Below the pieces are notes generated by a model that saw only the letters and a program-made list of their open reading frames with translations, was not told where the DNA came from and searched no databases. 23,754 nt of DNA from PALSA-607 sp036510735 (GTDB lineage Bacteria; Actinomycetota; Actinomycetes; Acidothermales; Acidothermaceae): contig DATCDK010000114.1 in assembly GCA_036510735.1 (NCBI GenBank), forward strand, positions 1-23,754, given 5' to 3'. A program made the translations under genes and the position numbers. Positions 1 through 7,689 of the stretch are shown here, in pieces (positions within the stretch are counted from its first letter, which is position 1; every line of letters starts with the position of its first letter).

Positions 1-308
1 CCCGCCAGAGGTCGTGGCGTTGATCGTCGCGCTCCGCGGGCGCCTGACCAAGGCAGGTCTTGACGCCGGCCCGGACACGATCGGCTGGCACCTGGCCCAC
101 GAGCACAAGATGGTCGTGTCACCGGCCACGATCAGCCGGCAAGCTGCACCACATCGGCATCGGTCGAACCCACGCGCGAACCCACATCATCGCACTCATC
201 GCCGACCTCGACATCCGCGTCGTCAACGCCGTCACCGGCAAGCTACTACGCCACCTCACACTCAACCCCGACATCGACTACCAGCCCCAAAACACCAAAA
301 ACCCCTGA
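1..308 (+). pseudogene. IS481-type transposase remnant, internally deleted
   Basis: From base 2 the reading frame encodes an N-terminal segment (PPEVVALIVALRGRLTKAGL, then DTIGWHLAHEH and SPATISR) typical of the helix-turn-helix part of IS481-type transposases. Around 133-142 the sequence passes into another frame that encodes the C-terminal tail of the same family (KLHHIGIGRTHARTH, then TGKLLRHLTL and DYQP), ending at the TGA at 306-308. The roughly 200-residue DDE integrase core between the two parts is missing and the frames disagree, so this is a dead remnant with an internal deletion. The 5' end lies outside the window. Family assignment is from remembered motifs, not a search. Confidence 0.7.
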
Positions 309-335
309 CCCGCAGGCTCGCCCGCAGGTTCAGAG

Positions 336-360
336 GTTTCCGATGTCTTGAGAGATGACA
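336..360. repeat. Candidate right terminal inverted repeat of the IS remnant
   Basis: Read on the minus strand, this stretch begins TGTCATCTCTCAAGACATCG. It starts with the TGT typical of IS481-family ends and lies 27 bases past the transposase stop. It ends one base before the tRNA fragment. The matching left end would be outside the window, so the repeat is unconfirmed. Confidence 0.4.
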
Positions 361-361
361 C

Positions 362-404
362 GGTGCCCCCGGCAGGATTCGAACCTGCGCCCCCGCCTCC
401 GGAG
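362..404 (-). other. 3' half of tRNA-Arg(CCG); candidate att site
   Basis: On the minus strand the sequence runs from a perfect anticodon loop CTCCGGA (398-404, anticodon CCG for Arg) through a short variable loop and a T arm GCAGG-TTCGAAT-CCTGC (372-388), then the acceptor strand CGGGGGC with A and CC (362-371). The partner acceptor strand GCCCCCG and a D arm are absent further 5' (405 to about 460). The anticodon stem also breaks at base 405. This is therefore not a full tRNA but a 43-base 3' fragment whose edge lies at the anticodon loop, as expected for the duplicated core left by a tyrosine-recombinase element. Given the orientation, the intact tRNA and the body of the element should lie to the right of this site. 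Confidence 0.65.
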
Positions 405-1338
405 CGCGAAAGCCGGTGCGCAGAACGGTCCGGCGAGCTGCGCTCGAGCGGTGAGAAACCCTTGGTAGCGCTGAAAACTCGAGGAATGACCATCGTGCGC
501 TGTCGATGGCATTGGACGGTCGAATACGGATGTCTTGCGGACTGAGTGCGGACTGATCGAAGATCAACTACTGGCTCGACACAGGCCACGTTAGCGATCT
601 TGGACTTGACCAAACGCCTGTCAAATGGGTCGCCGCATCGGGAAAAGAGAGGACGCGGGCGAACCCGTTCTGCTAGTTCCTCGTCGCCCCTTCTCAGCCC
701 GATTTGGCATTCTGTTCGAGCTGACGTACCGGCGGCGCATGGCCGCTGACCCCCAGAGCCAAGCATGGCTGGACGATGCTGCACTTTTCCGGTGGAACAG
801 GCGCCGTACGACGAAATAGGCAAGACCTGTGGATGGGTGCTCGTCAGCGCCGACCGTCAACTTCTGGGCACCGGCCTAGCCGAAACACCGACCGACATCG
901 CCACCCGACTGAATCTGCCTACCACCTGACACCGGCCATCTGCGCCCCGGAGTGTCGGATCACGGCGACGTCGTGTTGGTGCCGAGAAGTTGATCACCGC
1001 CGGGCAACAGATGGGCAACACGACATCCAAAGCCAGCCAACGCTAGTCAACGATGAAACACGATAAAAGCCCTGTGAAATAAAAGATTTTCAACGACAAC
1101 CAACAACGTTCAATCACTCTGGGCCGGCGGCCGAGCTGTATCAATGGCTGGGCCGCGAATTCCGCCTCGGTCGCGTCATCACCACGATCCGGCATCGCGA
1201 GGCATGGCTTCGGCGGCGGCCTAGGTCCGTGTGCGGCTCGAACCTACGGTGTCTGGAGCCGTGCACCACATAGCGAAAGTCAGCCGCTCTTGTCGTCGAA
1301 AGGCGCCTCAACCTAGGCGAGGTCAGACCGGCCGTGCC
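405..1338. other. Long region without a convincing gene
   Basis: No open frame in this stretch of about 930 bases has recognisable family motifs, a good ribosome site and codon bias together. The frames around 405-540 are artefacts of the tRNA fragment. A small frame at 765-929 (54 residues, ending TPTDIATRLNLPTT) could be a decayed helix-turn-helix remnant but is too short to name. Bases 1060-1115 are clearly A/T-richer than the surroundings. The region looks like eroded junction DNA between the tRNA fragment and the catabolic cluster. Confidence 0.5.
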
Positions 1339-1367
1339 TTGACGCAAACGATTGCGTGGACTTCAAT
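1339..1367 (+). promoter_or_regulatory. Probable promoter of the first aldehyde dehydrogenase
   Basis: TTGACG (1339-1344) and TTCAAT (1362-1367) are separated by 17 bases, 46 bases before the start codon. The LacI-type palindrome at 1342-1357 lies between and over these boxes, so a bound repressor would block polymerase. The -10 box is a 4-of-6 match only. Confidence 0.5.
1342..1357. promoter_or_regulatory. LacI-type operator, copy 1
   Basis: ACGCAAACGATTGCGT, centred on the CG at 1349-1350, an inverted repeat with one mismatched position per half. It contains the core GCAANCGNTTG shared by all eight copies in the window. It sits inside the promoter spacer of the aldehyde dehydrogenase at 1414. 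Confidence 0.75.
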
Positions 1368-1413
1368 AAAGGCTGCCCGGTGGCTGAATCCAGCCTGATA
1401 TTCGAGGAGTCCA

Positions 1414-2919
1414 ATGCCGAACGAGATGGCCAGCGGACACGCCCTGCTGCGTCAGGCACGCTGGGGTGCGTTTATCGATGGAGGGTGGGTGGATAACCCG
1501 GCAGCGGGGTCGTTCGAGGTTCGCGAGGCCGCAACGGGAGCGGTATTGGCCGAGGTCGTCGAGGGCGATGCTGCCTTGGTCGATAGGGCTGTCGAATCTG
1601 CTCGGCGGGCTTTCCCTGCGTGGCGGGACACCTCGCCGCGTGAGCGTGGCCGCATCCTGTACCAGGTCGCCGCGAAGGTCCGCGACCACCTTGACGAGCT
1701 GGCCGATATCGAAAGTCGGGAGGTCGGCAAGCCGCGCCGGGATGCCTACCGCTTCGACCTATCGTTCTGCCAGACCGGGCTGGAGTTCTACGGCGGCCTA
1801 GCTGAGACTCTGCACGGCGAGATCATTGATCAGGGTGCGATCGACGCCAATGTGTTCCTCGACCCGTATGGCGTGGTCGCGGCGATCTTGCCATTCAACT
1901 GGCCGCCGATCCACTTCACAAAGAAGTGTGCGCCGGCCCTTGCCGCGGGGAACACCGTCGTGATCAAGCCAGGAGAGCAGGCCCCACTGACGGTGTTGCG
2001 ACTGGTTGAGATCGCGAACGAAGTACTGCCGCCCGGCGTGATGAACGCCGTGCCTGGCATCGCCGCCGGCCCCGCACTTTCGGGGCACCCCGGAGTAGAG
2101 CGGATCACCTTTACCGGTGCGACATCGACGGGGCAGAAGGTGTTGCAGGCTGCGTCGGCGAACCTCACTTTTGCAACTATGGAACTCGGCGGCAAGAACG
2201 CCGTGATGGTCCTCGAGGATGCTGACCTTTCGGCGGCAGTGGACGTCGTCCTCGAGGGCATGTTCTACAACAATGGCGAGGCGTGCACATCGACGGCGCG
2301 CATCCTCGTTCACGACTCGATCTGCGACGAGTTCACCGACCTGTTCACGACCGCCACGCTGAAGCTCGTTGTCGGTGACGGCATGGACCCCGCGACCGAC
2401 ATCGGGGCGTTGGTCGATGCCAGGCAACGAGACAACGTGCTGGCCCACATCGAGGGTGCAGTCGGCGAGGGAGCCGTGGTCGTCGCTCAAGGCCTTCTTC
2501 CGTCCGACCCGAGACTCGCGGGCGGCTACTGGGTCGCTCCGACCGTCCTCGCCGGTGTGACGTCAAACATGCGGATCGCGCAAGACGAGGTGTTCGGACC
2601 AGTCGCCTGCATCATGCGGTTCTCCACAGAGGCCGAAGCCATCGAGATATGTAACGGCACGGTCTACGGCCTGACTGCCGCGATTTGCACAACTGACGTT
2701 GAACGCGGCCGACGCATTGCCCGCCAGTTGCAGGTTGGCATGGTCATGATCAATAACTACATGCGACGGGCATTCCTCGGCTCACCATTCGGCGGCGTCA
2801 AGGGCAGCGGCTTTGGCCGCGAGAACGCTATCGACTCGCTGCACGAATTCGTGCGCTCTCAAACGGTGCGAGTGCCTTCTGGGAGGTATCCGGTGCCCCC
2901 CTGGCCCCCGAGAGACTGA
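1414..2919 (+). CDS. NAD(P)+-dependent aldehyde dehydrogenase
   Basis: This 501-residue protein has the full length of the ALDH superfamily and should oxidise an aldehyde to its acid in the cytoplasm. Visible motifs are the cofactor-binding FNWPP and VIKPGEQAPLT segments, ELGGKN with the general-base Glu257, the catalytic Cys291 in NNGEACTSTARI (34 residues after the Glu, the family spacing), and EVFGPVA near the C-terminus. The ATG follows GAGGAG (1404-1409) by four bases. It is a single-gene unit with its own promoter and operator copy 1, and it converges on the flavocytochrome gene, with 27 bases between the stops. The substrate is unknown. It resembles the benzaldehyde/salicylaldehyde and generic ALDH groups more than the succinate-semialdehyde group represented by the second ALDH of the cluster. 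Confidence 0.92.
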   Translation: MPNEMASGHALLRQARWGAFIDGGWVDNPAAGSFEVREAATGAVLAEVVEGDAALVDRAVESARRAFPAWRDTSPRERGRILYQVAAKVRDHLDELADIESREVGKPRRDAYRFDLSFCQTGLEFYGGLAETLHGEIIDQGAIDANVFLDPYGVVAAILPFNWPPIHFTKKCAPALAAGNTVVIKPGEQAPLTVLRLVEIANEVLPPGVMNAVPGIAAGPALSGHPGVERITFTGATSTGQKVLQAASANLTFATMELGGKNAVMVLEDADLSAAVDVVLEGMFYNNGEACTSTARILVHDSICDEFTDLFTTATLKLVVGDGMDPATDIGALVDARQRDNVLAHIEGAVGEGAVVVAQGLLPSDPRLAGGYWVAPTVLAGVTSNMRIAQDEVFGPVACIMRFSTEAEAIEICNGTVYGLTAAICTTDVERGRRIARQLQVGMVMINNYMRRAFLGSPFGGVKGSGFGRENAIDSLHEFVRSQTVRVPSGRYPVPPWPPRD

Positions 2920-2946
2920 GGCGTCCCTTCAAGGCAGCAGCTCTGA

Positions 2947-4764
2947 TCATCCCTGCGCACCGCGCGCACGGTCCAACGCACCCTGGAGAGACTCCACGTA
3001 GGCGCCGCTCGTGTAACTCGCACCGGAAACCGCGTCTACCACCGCACCGTTGCTGGCCAACGCCTCTCTCGCGAGAATCGGACCAGCGAGTGCGCTCAGC
3101 TGACGCGAGCGAGCGTCAACATTTGGGAGCACCAGCGCGGTCACGCTGATGAGCCGTCCTTCCCTGACGACGACGCGCACCTGCACGCTGTTGAACAGCG
3201 TCCGCTCGACTGGACCGTCCACGGTGACCGCGTCCGCGGGGTTTGTCCCACTCTCTGACGCGGGCAACGGCACGACCTTCGAGTCTTCAGTGCTGGCCTG
3301 ACGAGTGCTTGCGACCGGCTGGCGCGTCGGACCGACCGCGAGGGCAACCACAGTTAACAGGGGCACTGCGAGAAGTGCTCCGACAGAAATCCGTGCCCCA
3401 CTCGCCGCACTCAGGTCGTCGATCCCGAAGAACTCCCTATGCAGGCGGCTGCGGGGAACACCTAGCTCCTGGAGGGACTCCACAAGGCTGTCCGCCAGCG
3501 CCGGCGGCGCGCACACGTAGGCCTCTCGGTGCGCAACGTCGGGCACGAGGGCTAGCAGCTCGGCAACGCCGAGCTTGTTGCCCGGAGCTTCCCTGGACCC
3601 GGCTAGGTACACGACCAATGTGCCCCAGCGCGCGGCCACGGCATCGAGCTCATCAGCAAGAGCAGCCTCCTGCAGTCCCCGACACCGATAGATCAGCGTG
3701 GCCTTCACGCCGCTCGCGCTGAAGAACTCGAACAGCGGTCGAATCGCGGTGACGCCGATACCAGCGCAGATCAGCACGACGGCGCGCCGGCCAGCGACGG
3801 CAGCCGGCGAGCCGTGGGGGCCCATGAGCAGCACGCGGGTGCCGGGCGGTACCGCCTGCAGCCGAGCGGTGTGCCCACCGCGCGCTTTGACAGTGAATCG
3901 CAGCGTGTCTCCGGACGGCAAAGCTGAAACGGAGAACGGATGGGTCTCACTCCATAGCCCTCGCGTCAGAAACCTCAGGCGAAAGAACTGACCTGGCTCT
4001 GCACTCGGGGGCTTTCCTTCGCTGCGCACGGCGATGGACACCACGGTTTCACTTTCGGACACAACCGCGACGACCTTCGAGCGTCGTCGCACTGCGTGCA
4101 GCAAAGGTCGGCAGATGCGGTAGTACGCGACGAAGAGCCCCACTACCACGTACAAGGCTGTCCACAGGCCGCGTGTTAACGGGTCATGCACGAAGTCGGA
4201 GCCGACAAAGAGCTGGTGCGCGATCGAGACCGCGACCGCAACGTAGGTCAGCAGGTGAATGCGGTACCAGGTCTGGTACCCGAGGGCTCGGATCCCTGCG
4301 CGCACCGAGAGTGCTCCGACGAGTGCGAGCAGAACGGCTCCGACAAGCGCGAGCCAGACGTACGGGTACTGGCTCACGAGGATCCATGCCTCACGCAGGA
4401 GGGAGACGTGGACCAATCCTGAATACCCCAAAGTGATGGCACAGACGTGGACTAGGACCAGTAACAGCGTGGCCCGTCCCCAGCTGGCGTGGAGGCGGAC
4501 AAGTCGACTCGAGCCGATTCGTCGTTCGAGTGGCTCGATCCGCGCGGTCATCAAGATGAGCAGCAACGAACCGAAGCCCGCGAGTAACCCCGCGAGTCGA
4601 CCCACAGCCAACGCGACCGTCGTCCCCGTCAAGGCCGCCGAGCCCGTGTGGCGCGCCCAGAGCGCGACCACGCACGCGGCGCCCACGCCCGCGCAGGTTA
4701 CGAACACGCGTTGTGCAGCAGCTTGTTCGTTGCCGAGCTTTTCGCGGGACCGGACCATGGACAA
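2947..4764 (-). CDS. Ferric-reductase-like flavocytochrome with C-terminal FMN-binding domain
   Basis: This protein of about 605 residues (TTG start numbering) appears to move electrons from NAD(P)H across the membrane. Six hydrophobic segments hold four histidines at about 92, 106, 170 and 183; the 14- and 13-residue spacings match the bis-heme ferric reductase/NOX fold. A cytosolic flavoprotein part follows, with THPFSVSA (FAD) and CAGIGVTAIRPLFEFF (nucleotide). Another membrane segment (ISVGALLAVPLLTVVALAV) leads to an FMN_bind domain ending DAVSGASYTSG. This fits the DxxSGAS/T motif in which the last Ser/Thr (about Ser583) is flavinylated by ApbE. The open frame extends up to 4854, into the operator. 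AGGAGG at 4775-4780 points to TTG 4764 or ATG 4758, and I chose TTG for its 10-base spacing. It is transcribed divergently from the aldo/keto reductase and shares its operator. No ApbE gene is in the window. Confidence 0.85.
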   Translation of the reverse strand: MSMVRSREKLGNEQAAAQRVFVTCAGVGAACVVALWARHTGSAALTGTTVALAVGRLAGLLAGFGSLLLILMTARIEPLERRIGSSRLVRLHASWGRATLLLVLVHVCAITLGYSGLVHVSLLREAWILVSQYPYVWLALVGAVLLALVGALSVRAGIRALGYQTWYRIHLLTYVAVAVSIAHQLFVGSDFVHDPLTRGLWTALYVVVGLFVAYYRICRPLLHAVRRRSKVVAVVSESETVVSIAVRSEGKPPSAEPGQFFRLRFLTRGLWSETHPFSVSALPSGDTLRFTVKARGGHTARLQAVPPGTRVLLMGPHGSPAAVAGRRAVVLICAGIGVTAIRPLFEFFSASGVKATLIYRCRGLQEAALADELDAVAARWGTLVVYLAGSREAPGNKLGVAELLALVPDVAHREAYVCAPPALADSLVESLQELGVPRSRLHREFFGIDDLSAASGARISVGALLAVPLLTVVALAVGPTRQPVASTRQASTEDSKVVPLPASESGTNPADAVTVDGPVERTLFNSVQVRVVVREGRLISVTALVLPNVDARSRQLSALAGPILAREALASNGAVVDAVSGASYTSGAYVESLQGALDRARGAQG

Positions 4765-4817
4765 GGCTTCGTCACCTCCTGCACAACGCCGCCAAACGGC
4801 GCTGCGGGCACGGTCTG

Positions 4818-4846
4818 TTGCAGGCCCTGATGGTCGCAGCCATAAT
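4818..4846 (+). promoter_or_regulatory. Promoter of the aldo/keto reductase operon
   Basis: TTGCAG (4818-4823), a 17-base spacer, then CATAAT (4841-4846). The palindrome at 4849-4864 starts three bases after the -10 box, covering the expected transcription start. This is a typical repressor position. Confidence 0.55.
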
Positions 4847-4848
4847 GT

Positions 4849-4864
4849 CTGCAACCGATTGCAG
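4849..4864. promoter_or_regulatory. LacI-type operator, copy 2
   Basis: CTGCAACCGATTGCAG, an inverted repeat with seven matching positions in each half and one mismatch (C against A). It lies between the divergent flavocytochrome (minus) and aldo/keto reductase (plus) genes and could control both. Confidence 0.78.
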
Positions 4865-4888
4865 AGTCAATGATACGGAGGCACGACG

Positions 4889-5722
4889 ATGACCTCCGGC
4901 CCGGCGCCCAAACTCACGCTGAACAACGGGGTCCAGATTCCTCAGCTGGGATGCGGCATGTTCAAGGTCGCCGACGCGGAGACTGCGGTGAGCGTTGCCC
5001 TTGCAGCTGGATATCGGCTCATCGACGCTGCAGCGTCGTACGGCAATGAGGCAGGAGTCGGTTCGGCGCTTGCAGCCTCCTCCCTCGACCGCTCTGAATT
5101 CTTCGTCACGAGCAAGGTGCCCAACTCGGCCCAGGGCCGGAGGTCCGCGCTGCGGGCTTTCGACGAGACGGTGTCGCGGCTCGGTCTCGACTTCGTCGAT
5201 CTCTACCTCATCCACTGGCCCGTTCCCGCAAAGGACTTGTACGTCGAGACGTGGGAGGCACTCGAGGAGATCTATGCATCGGGTCGTGCCCGCGCGATCG
5301 GAGTCAGCAACTTCAGAGCGCAGGATCTCGCCCGTCTGGCGCAACGTACGGGGGTCGTGCCGGCCGTCAACCAGATCGAGCTTCACCCAGGCTTCGTACA
5401 GGACGAGCTTCGGGCCCTTCATCGGTCGATGGGGATCACCACCCAGGCATGGAGCCCGCTCGGCAGAGGTTCCGCGTTGCTCGGCCAGCCGGCGGTCACG
5501 TCGATCGCGAGGGCTATAGGGCGAACTCCCGCGCAAGTCGTCATCCGGTGGCATGTGGAGGAGAACCACGCGTTGATTCCCAAGTCGACCAACGCGAGTC
5601 GACTCGCCGAGAATCTCGATGTGTTCGACTTTGAGTTGTCTGCGGAGGATCACGCCTCCCTGAGCCGCTTAGCGGGTCCGGGCAGGGTAGGGCCTGACCC
5701 AGACACATTCGACCTTCACTGA
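4889..5722 (+). CDS. Aldo/keto reductase
   Basis: This 277-residue NADPH-dependent carbonyl reductase has the complete AKR catalytic tetrad: Asp46 and Tyr51 (LIDAAASYGNE), Lys76 (VTSKVPN) and His109 (YLIHWPVP). It also has GVSNF and QIELHPGF of the substrate and cofactor pocket, and a C-terminal IPKSTNASRLAENL that binds the NADPH phosphate. The pattern is that of the 2,5-diketo-D-gluconate reductase (AKR5-like) group. The ATG follows GGAGG (4877-4881) by seven bases. It is the first gene after operator copy 2. An inverted repeat and the XRE regulator gene follow it within 42 bases. It probably interconverts an aldehyde or ketone intermediate with its alcohol, but the substrate is unknown. 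Confidence 0.93.
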   Translation: MTSGPAPKLTLNNGVQIPQLGCGMFKVADAETAVSVALAAGYRLIDAAASYGNEAGVGSALAASSLDRSEFFVTSKVPNSAQGRRSALRAFDETVSRLGLDFVDLYLIHWPVPAKDLYVETWEALEEIYASGRARAIGVSNFRAQDLARLAQRTGVVPAVNQIELHPGFVQDELRALHRSMGITTQAWSPLGRGSALLGQPAVTSIARAIGRTPAQVVIRWHVEENHALIPKSTNASRLAENLDVFDFELSAEDHASLSRLAGPGRVGPDPDTFDLH

Positions 5723-5730
5723 GCATCAAG

Positions 5731-5753
5731 TAGCGAGCACATATCGCTCGCTA
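5731..5753. promoter_or_regulatory. Inverted repeat upstream of the XRE regulator gene
   Basis: TAGCGAGC (5731-5738) and its exact complement GCTCGCTA (5746-5753) flank seven bases, ACATATC. There is no T-run after it, so an intrinsic terminator is less likely than a binding site. It lies ten bases before the GTG of the XRE-cupin regulator, so an autoregulatory operator is my preferred reading. Confidence 0.5.
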
Positions 5754-5763
5754 CGCTGCCCGA

Positions 5764-6372
5764 GTGGGAGTCAAAGGCGCCGACGCGACAAGTGGCCCCG
5801 CTTTCAACCTCGGGCCCCGCATCCGCGCCGAACGCGTTGCGGCGAACATTTCGCTGCGTGAACTTGCGCGTCGGATCGAGGTTTCGGCCAGCCTGCTCTC
5901 CCAGATCGAGCGCGGCCTCGCCCAACCGTCGGTCAGTACCTTGTGGGCGGTCGTTGCGGCGCTCGACTTCTCGCTGGACTCGCTGTTCGATCCGCCGGCC
6001 GAGCCCGGCGCGACGCGACGGGAGTCGTCGCCGACCCGGCTGCTCCGAGCCGCCGATCGACCGGTCATCGAGCTCGACGGTCATGTCCGGTGGGAGCGGT
6101 TGACGCCGTCCAGCGATCCCGACGTGGTCTTCGCGTTCGTCACATATGAACCGCACCAGCCCTCAGAGGCGGTACCACCTGCTGCTACCCACCGGGGCCG
6201 GGAGTACGGCTACCTCGTCAGCGGGCGGCTGCTCATTGAGGCCGACGGCATGGAGTACCGACTTGGTCGAGGGGACTCGATCGTGCTCGATAGCCAGCTC
6301 CCGCATCGGTTCCGCGCGATCGGCAAAACCGCTGCTCGCGCGGTGTGGTGGAACCTCGAGTCGCCGCGGTAG
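5764..6372 (+). CDS. XRE-family regulator with C-terminal cupin domain
   Basis: This 202-residue protein has an N-terminal helix-turn-helix (LGPRIRAERVAANISLRELA, then SASLLSQIERGLAQPSVSTL, roughly residues 17-60). A C-terminal single cupin fold follows (GREYGYLVSGRLLIEADG, then GDSIVLDSQLPHRF). This architecture is common in regulators of small-molecule catabolism, where the cupin senses a ligand. The GTG start has no clear ribosome site and lies ten bases after the inverted repeat, so translation may be weak or leaderless. The next gene begins right after the stop. It may regulate only the operon it sits in (5764-8375), beneath the LacI-type control of the whole cluster. Its ligand is unknown. 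Confidence 0.88.
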   Translation: MGVKGADATSGPAFNLGPRIRAERVAANISLRELARRIEVSASLLSQIERGLAQPSVSTLWAVVAALDFSLDSLFDPPAEPGATRRESSPTRLLRAADRPVIELDGHVRWERLTPSSDPDVVFAFVTYEPHQPSEAVPPAATHRGREYGYLVSGRLLIEADGMEYRLGRGDSIVLDSQLPHRFRAIGKTAARAVWWNLESPR

Positions 6373-6373
6373 C

Positions 6374-7273
6374 GTGTGCCGCGTGTTTAGTGAAATTGAA
6401 CGCATCGGAGTCGCCGGCCTCGGCCAGATGGGTGCCGGCATCGCTACCCGGCTGCTCGACGCGGGCTATTCCGTGTCCGGATGGAACCGCACCCGGTCGA
6501 AAGCCGAGCCTTTGCTCGAGGCTGGAATGACCTGGGCAGAGTCGCCTCGCGAGTTGGCAGCGAGCGCTGACGCTGTCATCACGATGATGACGAGCACGGA
6601 CGCCATCCAGGCGGCTGCCGACGGACCTGATGGCATCCTCGCGGGGCTGCGGCCGGGAGCCATCTGGGCCGACGCGAGCACGATCGCGCCTTACACGAGC
6701 ATGGCGATCGCCAGCACTGTTGCCGCTGCTGGCGCGCGGTTCCTCGACTGCCCGGTGTCTGGTAGCCCCGCGACGCTGGCCGCTGGCGCGCTATCGATCA
6801 TGGTCGGTGGTGACCGTGAAGCGTTCGACCGGATCGAGCCGATTCTGCGTGCTATCGGCCCGAAGGTGACATACATCGGCCCCAACGGGCACGCGATCCT
6901 GACCAAGGTGGCCATCAATCTGGCGCTCGTTGCGTCGGTGACTGCGTTTGCCGAGGGAATCGCCCTGATCGAGAAGGCAGGCGTCGACCGCGTGGCCGCT
7001 GTCGACGCGGCTCTGAAGAGCGTCATCGCCTCGCCGGTGATTGGCTATCGCGCGCCCCTCCTCGTCGACGACACGGCGGTCTTTGCCGATGTCGTGTTGC
7101 AGCAAAAGGATCTGGTGCTCGCGCAGGATCTCGCCAGACGGCTCGGCATGGCCGTCCCCGTCTGCGCCGCAACCAGCGAGATGCTCAGTGCGGCCCGCAG
7201 CTCGCCGAGCGCAAACCGTGACTTCATCATCAGCGTCCATGAGGCTTATCGCAGACTCGGAGGCATGACGTGA
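6374..7273 (+). CDS. NAD(P)-dependent beta-hydroxyacid dehydrogenase (HIBADH family)
   Basis: This protein of 299 residues (GTG 6374; GTG 6383 is also possible) has the 3-hydroxyisobutyrate dehydrogenase fold. It shows the N-terminal dinucleotide motif GVAGLGQMGAGIA (G15-x-G17-xx-G20), the substrate-binding CPVSGSPATLAAGALSIMVGG and the catalytic lysine about K178 in KVAINLAL. The frame is open further upstream into the XRE gene, but that part is only a shadow of it. The start lies directly after the XRE stop and the gene overlaps the cupin gene by four bases, so it belongs to one operon. It should oxidise a beta-hydroxyacid to a semialdehyde or the reverse. A second member of the family is at 13378-14307. 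Confidence 0.9.
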   Translation: MCRVFSEIERIGVAGLGQMGAGIATRLLDAGYSVSGWNRTRSKAEPLLEAGMTWAESPRELAASADAVITMMTSTDAIQAAADGPDGILAGLRPGAIWADASTIAPYTSMAIASTVAAAGARFLDCPVSGSPATLAAGALSIMVGGDREAFDRIEPILRAIGPKVTYIGPNGHAILTKVAINLALVASVTAFAEGIALIEKAGVDRVAAVDAALKSVIASPVIGYRAPLLVDDTAVFADVVLQQKDLVLAQDLARRLGMAVPVCAATSEMLSAARSSPSANRDFIISVHEAYRRLGGMT

Positions 7274-7689
7274 CCAAGCCCGCCTTCCGCACCACGATCG
7301 AGCAGGTACCGCTCGAGCCTGGCCTTCGCGCCGACGAAGGCTGGATCGACATGCAGGTGCAGTTCCTGATCGACAAGCGAGCGGCTGGCACTAATGACCT
7401 TGTCGTCGGCAGGACCGTGCTGCCCCCGGGAGCACGCCACGACCGGCACCTGCATCCCAACTGCGACGAGTTTCTGGTGGTCCTCGCCGGCCAAGGCGAG
7501 ATCTATACGAACACGGGGCGCGAGCCGTCCAAGGCGGGTGATGTGATCTACACGCCGCGCGGCAACTGGCATGGCTTCGACAACACCGGGGATACCGACG
7601 TCCTGCTGATCTGGGGCTGGAGTGGGGCGGGCTCCCTCGAGGACGCTGGCTATGCGACACCGAGCCACGACGCCGTCTTTGACGGGTGA
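7270..7689 (+). CDS. Single-domain cupin protein
   Basis: This 139-residue protein consists of one cupin barrel. The metal ligands His60, His62 and Glu67 (HDRHLHPNCDEF) and His101 (PRGNWHGFDN) are all present, so it probably binds a divalent metal. Small cupins like this act as dioxygenases, isomerases or sensors, and sequence alone does not decide which. GGAGG (7259-7263) precedes the GTG by six bases. Both ends overlap neighbours by four bases (GTGA), implying translational coupling with the dehydrogenase before it and the hydratase after it. Between these two enzymes, an isomerase or decarboxylase role on the same intermediate is plausible but unproven. Confidence 0.85.
   Translation: MTKPAFRTTIEQVPLEPGLRADEGWIDMQVQFLIDKRAAGTNDLVVGRTVLPPGARHDRHLHPNCDEFLVVLAGQGEIYTNTGREPSKAGDVIYTPRGNWHGFDNTGDTDVLLIWGWSGAGSLEDAGYATPSHDAVFDG

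Noticed and set aside
362..445. A complete tRNA gene
   Set aside because: The 5' acceptor strand GCCCCCG is missing, the anticodon stem has a G-G clash, and the AGCTC-like segment is too far from the anticodon loop.
348..545. Open frames over the tRNA fragment (PAGFEPA / RRRGRRFESCRGH type translations)
   Set aside because: These are well-known false translations of tRNA 3' ends, without gene-like start sites.
1798..2490. Long minus-strand frame opposite the aldehyde dehydrogenase
   Set aside because: It is an antisense shadow of a clearly coding gene; its translation has no recognisable motif.
4765..4854. Longer N-terminus of the flavocytochrome (ATG 4854)
   Set aside because: The ATG is inside operator copy 2, and the ribosome site AGGAGG (4775-4780) supports a start at 4764 or 4758.
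6146..6373. Upstream extension of the first HIBADH-type dehydrogenase
   Set aside because: It is a shadow frame of the XRE-cupin gene; the dinucleotide-binding domain begins right after GTG 6374.
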